A DNA stretch of 14,709 bases from JAIBBG01 sp043748015 (GCA_043748015.1 JAYTOA010000163.1:1-14709), one strand, 5' to 3'; counted from the stretch's first letter, positions 6,163 through 13,085 are shown. The notes: a model not told the origin generated them from the sequence alone. Program-made: numbers and translations.

Positions 6163-8214
6163 TTATTCCGCGCTGCCCTCTCCTTCTGCAGGAGCATCAC
6201 CGCCGTCCATTTTCTCTTTCAGATTGGCGAGTACGCTGAGGTCACCAAGGGTTGACTTCTCTACCTGTGCATTCACTTTTGTTACCGCATGTGAATCGGC
6301 TTCTGAAGTTTGTCCCGGCTTTTTGCCGCTGCGTGGTGCGCTCTTCTTTGGAGCCTCTGTAGCTTGTCCCGGCTCTTCTTCTTTCCAGGTGCCTGTGTGA
6401 CTCACAACGATTTTGCGCTGGTTCTTGTTGAACTCCTGGATGATGAAGTCCAATGTCTCTTCAACTTTCGCTGTTGAGCCATCTTCTTTCTTCAGGTTCT
6501 TATTCATACAGAAACCCTCAAGTCCATAAGGAAGCGCTACGATAGCGTGGCTGCCTTCTTTGCGAACAATTGTACCCTGATGCTTTGAACTTTCAACGAA
6601 TACTGATTCGAATACATCCCATGGATTCTCTTCCACCTGCTTGTGACCAAGACTGATTCTGCGGTTCTCTTTGTCCAACTCCAGTACTACTACATCGAGC
6701 TCGTCATTGATGTGACAGAATTCACTTGGATGCTTGATCTTCTTGCTCCACGACAAATCACTGATGTGGATAAGACCATCGATACCTTCAGCCAACTCAC
6801 AGAATACACCGAAGTTGGTGAATGCACGAACTTTCGCTTTGTGCTTGCTGTTTGCAGGGAAAAGAGTCTCGATATTCTCCCATGGATCTTGTGTCAATTG
6901 CTTCATTCCCAAAGAAAGCTTGCGCTCTTCTTTGTCAACGCTCAGGATAACACACTCCACTTCTTCACCCACCTTCAGGAAGTCCTGAGCTGAACGCAAA
7001 TGCGTGCTCCATGACATTTCCGAAACGTGGATAAGTCCTTCAACACCTGCAGCTACTTCAACGAATGCGCCGTAGTCAGCAAGAACAACCACTTTACCTT
7101 TTACCTTCTGTCCAACTTCAAGCTGACCTTCGATAGCATCCCATGGATGCGGTGTGAGTTGTTTCATACCAAGAGCGATACGCTTCTTGTCATCATCAAA
7201 GTCAAGGATAACAACATTGATCTTAGAATCAAGTTGAACCATTTCTTCAGGATGATTTACGCGGCCCCATGACAAGTCAGTGATGTGGATCAATCCATCA
7301 ACACCGCCAAGGTCAACGAACACTCCATAAGTAGTAATGTTCTTCACGATACCCTCGAGTACCTGTCCTTTCTCAAGACCGGACATGATAAGCTTCTTCT
7401 GCTCTTCAAGTTCTGCCTCGATAAGTGCTTTATGTGATACAACAACGTTTTTGAATTCGTTGTTGATTTTTACAACTTTCAATTCCATGATCTTACCCAC
7501 GTACTGATCGTAGTCGCGGATAGGCTTCACATCGATCTGCGATCCCGGAAGGAAAGCTTCGATACCGAAGACGTCCACAATGAGACCACCTTTCGTGCGG
7601 CTCTTCACCTCACCTTTGATGATTTCACCAGAATCAAGTGCGCGGTTCACATTGCCCCAGGCGCTGAATACGCGAGCAGTTTTGTGAGAAACATTCAGCT
7701 GACCATTGCGGTCTTCTGTCTGCTCGATAAAAACAGGAACGCTGTCACCGGCCTTAAGGTCCGGATTGTAACGGAACTCACCTGCAGGAATCACACCTTC
7801 AGACTTGTAGCCGATATTGATGACAACTTCTTTCTTGTTGATAGAAACAACAAGGCCTTGAACAACTTCTCTTTCGCGGATAACGCTGAGAGTGTCTTCG
7901 TAAACCTTGTCCATTCTCGTACGATCTTCCATGCTATAACCGCCGGATGATTCATACGCATCCCAGTTAAACTCACCTGATTCGGTAAGAAACATCTCAT
8001 CGTCAGCAGTGCTGAAAATTTCCGGTAGATCTTCAGTTGATTCTTCTTCAACTTCCACTTCTACTGGTTTTTCCACCACTTCTTCGGAAATAACAACTAC
8101 ATCAGCAGTTGGATCGATTGGTGTTACCTCTTCTGGTGTTACCTCTTCGTTGATGTTAACGGTAAGGTCTTTTTCGTCGGCGTCTTCAGCCTTAACTCTT
8201 TTAGATTCTGCCAT
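6163..8214 (-). CDS. rpsA: 30S ribosomal protein S1
   Basis: This 683-residue protein is the mRNA-binding S1 protein of the small ribosomal subunit. Six S1 OB-fold domains can be read at about 117-178, 196-262, 283-351, 368-438, 455-526 and 542-607. Domains 3-5 carry the typical YGVFVDLGGVDGLIH, YGAFVEVAAGVEGLIH and FGVFCELAEGIDGLIH cores and SLGMKQL-like ends; domains 1, 2 and 6 are more diverged. An acidic, low-complexity N-terminal extension (about 1-95) makes it longer than the roughly 557 residues of E. coli S1. The C-terminal tail is basic then acidic and includes STLGDLSVLANLKEKM (654-669), a segment I associate with Bacteroidota S1. The ATG at 8214 has no Shine-Dalgarno sequence. It is preceded by a structured leader (8234-8277) and followed by a terminator, so it is likely monocistronic and perhaps autoregulated. 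Confidence 0.97.
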   Translation of the reverse strand: MAESKRVKAEDADEKDLTVNINEEVTPEEVTPIDPTADVVVISEEVVEKPVEVEVEEESTEDLPEIFSTADDEMFLTESGEFNWDAYESSGGYSMEDRTRMDKVYEDTLSVIREREVVQGLVVSINKKEVVINIGYKSEGVIPAGEFRYNPDLKAGDSVPVFIEQTEDRNGQLNVSHKTARVFSAWGNVNRALDSGEIIKGEVKSRTKGGLIVDVFGIEAFLPGSQIDVKPIRDYDQYVGKIMELKVVKINNEFKNVVVSHKALIEAELEEQKKLIMSGLEKGQVLEGIVKNITTYGVFVDLGGVDGLIHITDLSWGRVNHPEEMVQLDSKINVVILDFDDDKKRIALGMKQLTPHPWDAIEGQLEVGQKVKGKVVVLADYGAFVEVAAGVEGLIHVSEMSWSTHLRSAQDFLKVGEEVECVILSVDKEERKLSLGMKQLTQDPWENIETLFPANSKHKAKVRAFTNFGVFCELAEGIDGLIHISDLSWSKKIKHPSEFCHINDELDVVVLELDKENRRISLGHKQVEENPWDVFESVFVESSKHQGTIVRKEGSHAIVALPYGLEGFCMNKNLKKEDGSTAKVEETLDFIIQEFNKNQRKIVVSHTGTWKEEEPGQATEAPKKSAPRSGKKPGQTSEADSHAVTKVNAQVEKSTLGDLSVLANLKEKMDGGDAPAEGEGSAE
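8120..8149 (-). repeat. 15-bp tandem duplication inside rpsA
   Basis: GGTGTTACCTCTTCT is followed by GGTGTTACCTCTTCG on the plus strand, encoding EEVTP twice in the acidic N-terminal extension (residues 23-32). It is in frame and probably arose by slippage. Confidence 0.8.
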
Positions 8215-8233
8215 GTTGGCTTTTTAAATTGTA

Positions 8234-8277
8234 TTCTGCTTATCGCCTGTTACGGCAATGCATGCGGGGAAGCAGAA
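8234..8277 (-). promoter_or_regulatory. Structured 5' leader of rpsA (candidate autoregulatory element)
   Basis: On the minus strand TTCTGCTT (8277-8270) pairs perfectly with AAGCAGAA (8241-8234), and ATTGCC (8259-8254) pairs with GGCGAT (8247-8242, one G-U) around a six-base loop. The two stems abut directly on one side, with a 10-base bulge (CCCCGCATGC) on the other, giving a 14-bp stacked stem-loop that ends 19 bases before the rpsA ATG. E. coli S1 represses its own translation through a structured leader, so a similar role is plausible here. I do not recognise a named RNA family. Confidence 0.6.
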
Positions 8278-8369
8278 GGGGTTTTTATTTTGTTTTATTC
8301 AACACCACTATGCCTTGGTGTCGTTCTTCCCTGATTATCATAGGATAACTCCTACTCAAAACGGGGGCG

Positions 8370-8377
8370 CGAATATA
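8370..8377 (-). promoter_or_regulatory. Possible -7 box of rpsA
   Basis: The minus strand reads TATATTCG followed by CGCCCCC, a seven-of-eight match to TAnnTTTG. It would give a 5' leader of roughly 150 bases containing the stem-loop at 8234-8277. A -33 element at standard spacing is not evident. Confidence 0.4.
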
Positions 8378-8497
8378 GCACGGCTGATTAGATATTTCAC
8401 TAGAAATCAAGAAAAAAGATTTCTGGTATTGGGTCTTGGAAATGTTCCTAAAGGCTGGCTCCGCTATATGGGACGAGGGTGCTGCTTTCAGTTACTA

Positions 8498-8555
8498 AAT
8501 GCGGGACGCAAAGAGAATAGAGTAGCCGAGATTCGCAGAGGATTTATCCCGCATT
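8498..8555. repeat. Repeat B copy flanked by 9-bp terminal inverted repeats
   Basis: AATGCGGGA (8498-8506) and TCCCGCATT (8547-8555) are perfect inverted repeats enclosing a minus-strand repeat B copy (8502-8543, starting GGACGCAAAGAG and containing GAGATTCGCAG). A further TGCGGGAT lies at 8585-8592. Confidence 0.65.
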
Positions 8556-8595
8556 AAGCATTAGAAATTTTATATAGCCATGCGTGCGGGATTCT

Positions 8596-8665
8596 CAAAT
8601 CCAAGCAATAGAATATTCACTCTCATCGTACAAAAATGAACTTGAATCTTCTGTTGCTTGATTTG
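8596..8665. repeat. Inner inverted repeat between two opposed repeat B copies
   Basis: CAAATCCAAGCAA (8596-8608) pairs with TTGCTTGATTTG (8654-8665), 12 bp with one bulged C, around 45 bases. It lies inside the larger inverted pair 8502-8543 / 8719-8757. Confidence 0.55.
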
Positions 8666-8718
8666 GGTTTATTTCTATTAGATTGACTGACTATCGATGT
8701 ATTGCAGAACATCACGGT

Positions 8719-8757
8719 TCCCTGCGAATCTCTGCACTTCTATCCTCTTTGCGTCCT
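8719..8757 (+). repeat. Dispersed repeat B, copy 4
   Basis: TCCCTGCGAATCTCTGCAC and later CCTCTTTGCGTCC; this is the closest relative of the minus-strand copy at 8502-8543, and the two form a long inverted pair about 175 bases apart. Confidence 0.75.
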
Positions 8758-8772
8758 AAAAATAGAGAGAAA

Positions 8773-8808
8773 CAGAAGCAGAATGAGAATGATGAATAGC
8801 GCGCGCTC
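8773..8808 (-). repeat. Dispersed repeat D, minus-strand copy
   Basis: Read on the minus strand: AGCGCGCGCTATTC then ATCATTCTCATTCTGCTTCT, matching 986-1020 over about 35 bases, including the GCGCGC start. Confidence 0.7.
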
Positions 8809-8828
8809 AAGCCAAATCGAAAAGTAAT

Positions 8829-8893
8829 CTTTGTGTCTTCCTGCCTTTTTGCGAAAAAAAAGAGCGAGAAGCCGAATGAGAATGAAGAAAAGA
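8829..8893 (-). repeat. Dispersed repeat D+A, minus-strand copy
   Basis: Read on the minus strand: CTCTTTTCTTCATTCTCATT, CGGCTTCTCGCTC, a T-run, then a GCAAAAAGGCAG...GACACAAAG end. It parallels 986-1060 element by element. Its start coincides with the T-rich tail of the terminator at 8894-8918. Confidence 0.7.
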
Positions 8894-8918
8894 GGGCCGC
8901 CCATACTATGGACAGCCC
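8884..8918 (-). terminator. Intrinsic terminator of the DUF4389 gene
   Basis: GGGCCGCCC (8894-8902) pairs with GGACAGCCC (8910-8918) over nine positions, two of them G-U, around a seven-base loop. The minus strand continues TCTTTTCTTC. It begins 26 bases after the stop of the gene. Confidence 0.7.
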
Positions 8919-8944
8919 CCTCATATCAGAATGCTTTATGCGAA

Positions 8945-9565
8945 TTACATCTTATCGTCAAGTGCAACCGCAGGTGCCTCAACATTCTCCAATTTGAATG
9001 GAGGATATACGTCAGTAAGGTTATACCAATAGGCGTTTACACGCAAGCCCCAACGGATAACGCCCGTATTGAAATCATGCATGCCTACAGGGAATTTACC
9101 GGTGAATAAAACAACCCAGAATGATATGAATTTTACAAATACAGCTGCCAGTTGGAGGAAAAGCAAGCAAAAGCCATGTGGTATGAGGATGTAGAATATG
9201 CCGAAGAAAAGGCGAAGGAGCAAGAGTCCGCGCGAAGACTTTTCCGGATATGCCAACTCAATGGATGTGTAGTCGTCTGTTGCGTTGATTCCAAATGCCG
9301 GATAACCATCGCTCAGATTTCCTAATCGTGCACTCAACCTGAGGTTCCATCGAAGGAAACCCAGCATGAAATTCCACATTCCACGGGGATAATTTCCGGT
9401 GAACAAAATGGCCCAGAAGGCAATGAAATTAACGAACATTGCCGCGATCGCCACGAACAGCAATACGAGAATATGTGGAATGATGATGTACAAGATTCCG
9501 AAAAATGTTCTGAGCAATAGCTCTCCTCTTGAATAAGTTTCCTGGTGTTTAATAAAGACTTTCAT
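8945..9565 (-). CDS. Membrane protein with two tandem DUF4389 units
   Basis: This 206-residue protein consists of two copies of the same roughly 82-residue unit, at about 12-91 and 111-190. Both begin SRG-LLLR-FFGI-YI-IPH, continue through a long hydrophobic hairpin to LFTG-(N/K)-(Y/F)P, then G-(F/V)-(L/I)RW and N-L-(S/T)-D-YP. This is the pattern of DUF4389, in which FTG.YP and RW...YP close each unit. Each unit should place about two helices in the membrane, giving four in all. Function is unknown; DUF4389 proteins are widespread small membrane proteins. The ATG at 9565 is the only sensible start and lacks a Shine-Dalgarno sequence. It is flanked by rpsA and rpoD on the same strand, but terminators separate all three, so it is probably a single-gene unit. 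Confidence 0.85.
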   Translation of the reverse strand: MKVFIKHQETYSRGELLLRTFFGILYIIIPHILVLLFVAIAAMFVNFIAFWAILFTGNYPRGMWNFMLGFLRWNLRLSARLGNLSDGYPAFGINATDDYTSIELAYPEKSSRGLLLLRLFFGIFYILIPHGFCLLFLQLAAVFVKFISFWVVLFTGKFPVGMHDFNTGVIRWGLRVNAYWYNLTDVYPPFKLENVEAPAVALDDKM

Positions 9566-9568
9566 AGT

Positions 9569-9600
9569 GTGTTTTGATTTATTGATTTGGTGATTTTAAG
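9569..9600 (+). repeat. Octamer cluster GATTTNNT
   Basis: Units GATTTATT, GATTTGGT, GATTTTAA and GATTGG in an 8-base rhythm, directly upstream of the DUF4389 gene, so it probably lies in its 5' leader. It is related to clusters at 3090-3119 and 3222-3249. Confidence 0.6.
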
Positions 9601-9812
9601 ATTGGCCCAAAGCAGTGTTCGAATCGAATGCACTTCTTTCGGATATGATCAAAATTTGTTGCAATGACATAATTTGCTAATTAAAGAAATTTCAGCATTG
9701 CCGATACCTTAAGATATGAAGCATCAGCATTTGTAATTGTTGATAAACCCAACCTGTCACTGACGCCGTCAGAATCACTCAATAACCTGATAACCCAATT
9801 TCTCAATACCAA

Positions 9813-9843
9813 AAAAAAGGCTGCCCTACTCAGGCAGCCTTTC
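9813..9843 (-). terminator. Intrinsic terminator of rpoD
   Basis: AAAGGCTGCC and GGCAGCCTTT form a 10-bp perfect stem around a short loop. On the minus strand it is followed by a run of T (8 in total). It starts about 54 bases after the rpoD stop. Confidence 0.9.
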
Positions 9844-9896
9844 ATGTTTAATCCCATAATGCAAAATGAACGTAATGCATTAGGGTTTCTTAATAT

Positions 9897-10766
9897 TTAT
9901 CCCAGGTAAGACTTCAAAATCTTACTTCTGCTCGTATGCTTGAGGCGACGGATAGCTTTCTCCTTGATCTGACGGACGCGCTCACGTGTGAGGTCGAATC
10001 TTTCACCGATTTCTTCTAGCGTCAAAGGATGTTCTCCATTCAAACCAAAATACAATCTTACCACATCCGCCTCGCGGCTTGTCAATGTGCGCAATGAACG
10101 CTCGATCTCCTTTCTGAGTGACTCATGTAAAAGATCTGTGTCCGGCGATGGAGTGTCATTCGTCTGAAGTACATCGTACATCGTGCTGCTGCTGTCATCT
10201 CCATCCTTCAAAGGTGCATCCATGGAAACGTGGCGACCACTGTTTCTCATCGACTGCTTTACCTCGTCCAATGTCATCTCAAGAACCTCAGCCAACTCAC
10301 CGGGTGTCGGTGGACGCTCAAATTCCTGCTCGAGTTTCGCAAATGCTTTGTTGATCTTGTTGATTGAACCAATCTTATTCAATGGCAGACGAACAATCCT
10401 GGATTGCTCGGCCAACGCCTGAAGAATAGACTGACGAATCCACCACACAGCATAAGAGATGAATTTGAAACCACGTGTTTCATCAAATCTTTGCGCTGCT
10501 TTGATCAAACCAAGATTTCCTTCGTTGATCAAATCGGGAAGACTCAATCCTTGATTCTGATACTGCTTTGATACTGATACCACGAAACGAAGATTCGCTT
10601 TGGTCAATTTCTCGAGGGCACTCTGATCACCGGCTTTGATTCGCTTTGCCAACTCCACCTCTTCCTCAGCCGTGATGAGATCAACACGACCGATTTCCTG
10701 AAGGTACTTATCCAGCGACGCGGTTTCGCGGTTGGTGACCTGCTTGGTAATTTTTAATTGCCTCAT
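9897..10766 (-). CDS. rpoD: Primary RNA polymerase sigma factor (sigma A)
   Basis: This 289-residue sigma-70 protein directs RNA polymerase to housekeeping promoters. Region 1.2 lies at about 16-50 (SLDKYLQEIGRVDLITAEEE), region 2 at 57-125 with NLRFVVSVSKQYQNQGL, DLINEGNLGLIKAAQRFD and FKFISYAVWWIRQSI (DNA melting and -10 recognition), region 3 at about 135-210, and region 4 at 225-280 with LTLEEIGERFDLTRERVRQI, the helix-turn-helix for the -33 element. It lacks the long region 1.1 and non-conserved insert of E. coli sigma-70, as is usual for the short Bacteroidota primary sigma factors that read TTTG / TAnnTTTG promoters. The ATG at 10766 gives the family N-terminus MRQLKITKQV. It follows pnp on the same strand with 81 bases between, containing a possible promoter. 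Confidence 0.96.
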   Translation of the reverse strand: MRQLKITKQVTNRETASLDKYLQEIGRVDLITAEEEVELAKRIKAGDQSALEKLTKANLRFVVSVSKQYQNQGLSLPDLINEGNLGLIKAAQRFDETRGFKFISYAVWWIRQSILQALAEQSRIVRLPLNKIGSINKINKAFAKLEQEFERPPTPGELAEVLEMTLDEVKQSMRNSGRHVSMDAPLKDGDDSSSTMYDVLQTNDTPSPDTDLLHESLRKEIERSLRTLTSREADVVRLYFGLNGEHPLTLEEIGERFDLTRERVRQIKEKAIRRLKHTSRSKILKSYLG

Positions 10767-10791
10767 TTATATTTTTGGATTAATGACTCAT

Positions 10792-10824
10792 CCAAGTTAC
10801 GCGTTTTTAACGACACGTAACAAA
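10792..10824 (-). promoter_or_regulatory. Possible rpoD promoter with inverted repeat in the spacer
   Basis: On the minus strand TTTG (10824-10821) is followed after 21 bases by TAACTTGG (10799-10792), a seven-of-eight -7 box. The spacer holds an inverted repeat (10796-10821) GTTACG, TGT, CGTT, AAA, AACG, CGTAAC: 10 bp with a 3-base bulge. The repeat might be an operator, or a 3' hairpin of the pnp transcript. Confidence 0.45.
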
Positions 10825-10847
10825 GAAAAGTCAGTTCAACTTATCAA

Positions 10848-12992
10848 TTAGTTCTTTGCAGTTTCCGGTCTTGGAATCAACTCTTTACGAGAAAGCTTGT
10901 ACTTTCCGTTCTTAGGATCTTTTCCAATCACTTTCACTTTAATGCGATCGCCTTCTTTCAAGAAATCTCTTACATTCTCTACACGATTCCAATCTATTTC
11001 GGATACGTGTAACAATGCATCTTGTTTCGGCAATATCTCCACGAACGCACCAAAAGCCTGGATGTTTTTCACTACACCGTCATAAATATCGCCAACGATG
11101 ATTTCCGGAGGGAAAACAATTTCCTTCACTCTTCTCAACGCTGCATCCAGATTGTCTTTGTTGGCAGAAGAAATCTCAACGACTCCTTTGTTGTCAATTT
11201 CAGTGATCGTGATAACAGTATTCGTCGACTTCTGAATCTCCTGGATGATTTTACCGCCGGGTCCAATTACAGCTCCGATAGTGTCATTTGGAATCTCAAT
11301 GCTGATAATACGTGGTGCATGTGGCTTGTAATCTGCACGTGGCTTGTCCATCGTCTTCACGATTTCACCCAGAATATGCAATCTACCGGCACGTGCCTGA
11401 TCCAATGCATTCTTTACCATATCCATGCTCAAACCTTTGATCTTGATATCCATTTGACAAGCAGTGATACCCTTCGCAGTTCCGGTCACTTTGAAGTCCA
11501 TATCACCGAGGTGATCTTCGTCTCCAAGAATGTCGGAAAGGATCTGATACTTCGAATTGTCTTCGTTGGTGATCATTCCCATGGCAATACCTGAAACAGG
11601 TGCAGTAATAGGAACACCGCCATCCATCAGTGCCAATGTACCGGCGCAAACCGTAGCCATGGATGATGAACCGTTGGACTCAAGGATATCAGAAACGATA
11701 CGTATAGTATATGGACATTCCTCACGCGTTGGAAGCACAGGCTTCAATGCGCGGAGTGCAAGATTTCCGTGACCAATCTCGCGACGGCTTGTAGAGCGGA
11801 TAGGACGAGCCTCTCCGGTGCTGTACGGCGGGAAATTATAGTGTAGTAAGAATCTGTCTTCTCTTGGACGAACAACGCTATCGATTGTCTGCTCATCGAG
11901 CTTGGTACCAAGTGTCAATGTTGTCAATGATTGTGTTTCGCCACGTGTGAAAATCGCCGAACCGTGCGTCATAGGAAGATAATCTACCTCGCTCCAGATT
12001 GGACGAATCTCGGTGGTGCTGCGACCATCCAAACGCAATCCTTCGTGAAGTATCATGTTGCGCATAGCGTCTTTCAAGCAATCGTGGTGATACTTGTTCA
12101 GCAAGAATTTCTGTGCTGCTTTCTCTTCATCAGTATATCTGCTGCAGAATTCATCCTGAATAGCATGGAACGCTTCCGTGCGCTCATTCTTCTCAGATGC
12201 TTTCTTGGCTGTATCATAATATTTCTGATAGCATTCATCCCAAATCAATTTCTTCAGATCGAGGTCTTTTGCTTCATGATCGTAAGTGCGCTTAACGAGT
12301 GACTTGGCCACTTTTGAGGCCAATTCTGTTTGTGCTTTGCATTGAACTTTGATAGCTGCGTGAGCCACTTCAAGAGCTGCGATCATCTCCTCTTCTGAAA
12401 CTTCTTTCATTTCACCTTCCACCATGATGATGCTGTCATCACTACCGGCAACCATCACTTCCATGTCGGAGCGATCAAGCTGCGACCATGTTGGATTCAC
12501 CACCAATTGACCATCAACACGTGCAACGCGCACTTCCGTGATAGGTCCATTGAAAGGGATATTTGAAACAGCAAGAGCTGCAGAAGCTGCCAAACCGGCA
12601 AGACTGTCCGACATGTTTTCGTTGTCAGCAGAGATCAGATTCACAACCACCTGCACTTCCGCATGGAAATCATCGGGAAACATAGGGCGGAGAGCGCGGT
12701 CGATCAAACGAGCAACGAGGATTTCGTCATCGTAAGGACGAGCCTCACGCTTGAAGAAACCACCAGGGAAACGGCCTGTAGCGGCGTATTTCTCGCGGTA
12801 TTCTACTGTAAGTGGAAGGAAATCGATACCTTCTTTAGCTTCAGCGCTGGCCACAACGGCTGCGAGAAGCATTGTATCACCTTGTCTTACCACAACAGAG
12901 CCGTGTGCTTGTTTGGCAAGTTTGCCCGTTTCAATCGTGATTGGGCGTCCATCACCGAGGTCGATGATCTTTGTAACTAAATCGTAATTCAT
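10848..12992 (-). CDS. pnp: Polyribonucleotide nucleotidyltransferase (PNPase)
   Basis: This 714-residue enzyme degrades RNA 3' to 5' with phosphate, releasing nucleoside diphosphates. The order is complete: first RNase PH core (about 10-145, with FPGGFFKREARP at 75-86), helical linker (about 240-315), second RNase PH core (about 320-560, with RREIGHGNLA at 403-412, SNGSSSMATVCAG at 439-451 and DHLGDMDFK at 493-501 holding the catalytic aspartates), KH domain (565-625, GPGG at 577-580) and S1 domain (633-704). I chose ATG 12992 (MNYDLVTK): the frame stays open upstream to 13073, but those codons run through the rpsO terminator hairpin and do not resemble PNPase. It lies 93 bases after rpsO, the order also known in E. 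coli, so some read-through from rpsO is plausible. No Shine-Dalgarno sequence is seen. Confidence 0.97.
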   Translation of the reverse strand: MNYDLVTKIIDLGDGRPITIETGKLAKQAHGSVVVRQGDTMLLAAVVASAEAKEGIDFLPLTVEYREKYAATGRFPGGFFKREARPYDDEILVARLIDRALRPMFPDDFHAEVQVVVNLISADNENMSDSLAGLAASAALAVSNIPFNGPITEVRVARVDGQLVVNPTWSQLDRSDMEVMVAGSDDSIIMVEGEMKEVSEEEMIAALEVAHAAIKVQCKAQTELASKVAKSLVKRTYDHEAKDLDLKKLIWDECYQKYYDTAKKASEKNERTEAFHAIQDEFCSRYTDEEKAAQKFLLNKYHHDCLKDAMRNMILHEGLRLDGRSTTEIRPIWSEVDYLPMTHGSAIFTRGETQSLTTLTLGTKLDEQTIDSVVRPREDRFLLHYNFPPYSTGEARPIRSTSRREIGHGNLALRALKPVLPTREECPYTIRIVSDILESNGSSSMATVCAGTLALMDGGVPITAPVSGIAMGMITNEDNSKYQILSDILGDEDHLGDMDFKVTGTAKGITACQMDIKIKGLSMDMVKNALDQARAGRLHILGEIVKTMDKPRADYKPHAPRIISIEIPNDTIGAVIGPGGKIIQEIQKSTNTVITITEIDNKGVVEISSANKDNLDAALRRVKEIVFPPEIIVGDIYDGVVKNIQAFGAFVEILPKQDALLHVSEIDWNRVENVRDFLKEGDRIKVKVIGKDPKNGKYKLSRKELIPRPETAKN

Positions 12993-13031
12993 ATCTTTTT
13001 TTGCGGATAAATCTTGGGTTATGTAAAACAC

Positions 13032-13060
13032 AAAAAGGCAATTGTGTTCAATTGCCCTTC
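13032..13060 (-). terminator. Terminator hairpin in the rpsO-pnp gap
   Basis: GGCAATTG (13037-13044) and CAATTGCC (13049-13056) form an 8-bp perfect stem with a 4-base loop. On the minus strand it is followed by TTTTTGTGTTTT. It starts 29 bases after the rpsO stop and 44 bases before the pnp start, so it may limit pnp expression by partial read-through. Confidence 0.8.
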
Positions 13061-13085
13061 TGCCGTGCCCCAATGGGACAATGTA

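Larger units (their letters stand above)
8215..8944. other. Long gene-free stretch: rpsA leader and promoter, then repeats
   Basis: About 730 bases without a credible gene. From left to right they hold the rpsA leader stem-loop (8234-8277), a candidate rpsA promoter box (8370-8377), a 7-bp inverted repeat AGAAATC/GATTTCT (8402-8424), a nested inverted-repeat region with two opposed repeat B copies (8498-8757), two minus-oriented repeat D copies (8773-8808, 8829-8893) and the terminator of the DUF4389 gene (8894-8918). The open frames seen here cross these elements and look fortuitous. Confidence 0.6.
9566..9896. other. Gap between the DUF4389 gene and rpoD
   Basis: No gene is visible. It holds GATTT-type octamers next to the DUF4389 start, a small CTGAC/GTCAG hairpin (9760-9772) without a T tail, and the rpoD terminator at 9813-9843. 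No clear promoter box was found for the DUF4389 gene. Confidence 0.5.

Noticed and set aside
8258..8557. 99-codon open frame upstream of rpsA on the plus strand
   Set aside because: It runs through the rpsA leader stem, the candidate promoter and a repeat B copy; composition and lack of homology suggest chance.
8712..9109. Open frames 8712-8924 (-) and 8831-9109 (+)
   Set aside because: The first consists of repeat B and D sequence (F/S-rich translation of pyrimidine runs); the second crosses the terminator and the antisense of the DUF4389 gene.
9615..9650. GTTCGAATCGAATGC, resembling a tRNA T-loop
   Set aside because: The flanking bases do not form a T-stem and no acceptor, D or anticodon arms are present on either strand.
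9760..9772. CTGAC-GCC-GTCAG mini-hairpin as a terminator
   Set aside because: Only 5 bp, a 3-base loop, no T-run on either strand, and a much better terminator lies at 9813-9843.
11022..11594. 190-codon open frame on the plus strand opposite pnp
   Set aside because: Antisense to highly conserved PNPase domains; the product has no recognisable features.
12993..13073. Upstream-extended start of pnp
   Set aside because: The extra 27 codons translate the rpsO terminator region and do not resemble the PNPase N-terminus; MNYDLVTK at 12992 does.
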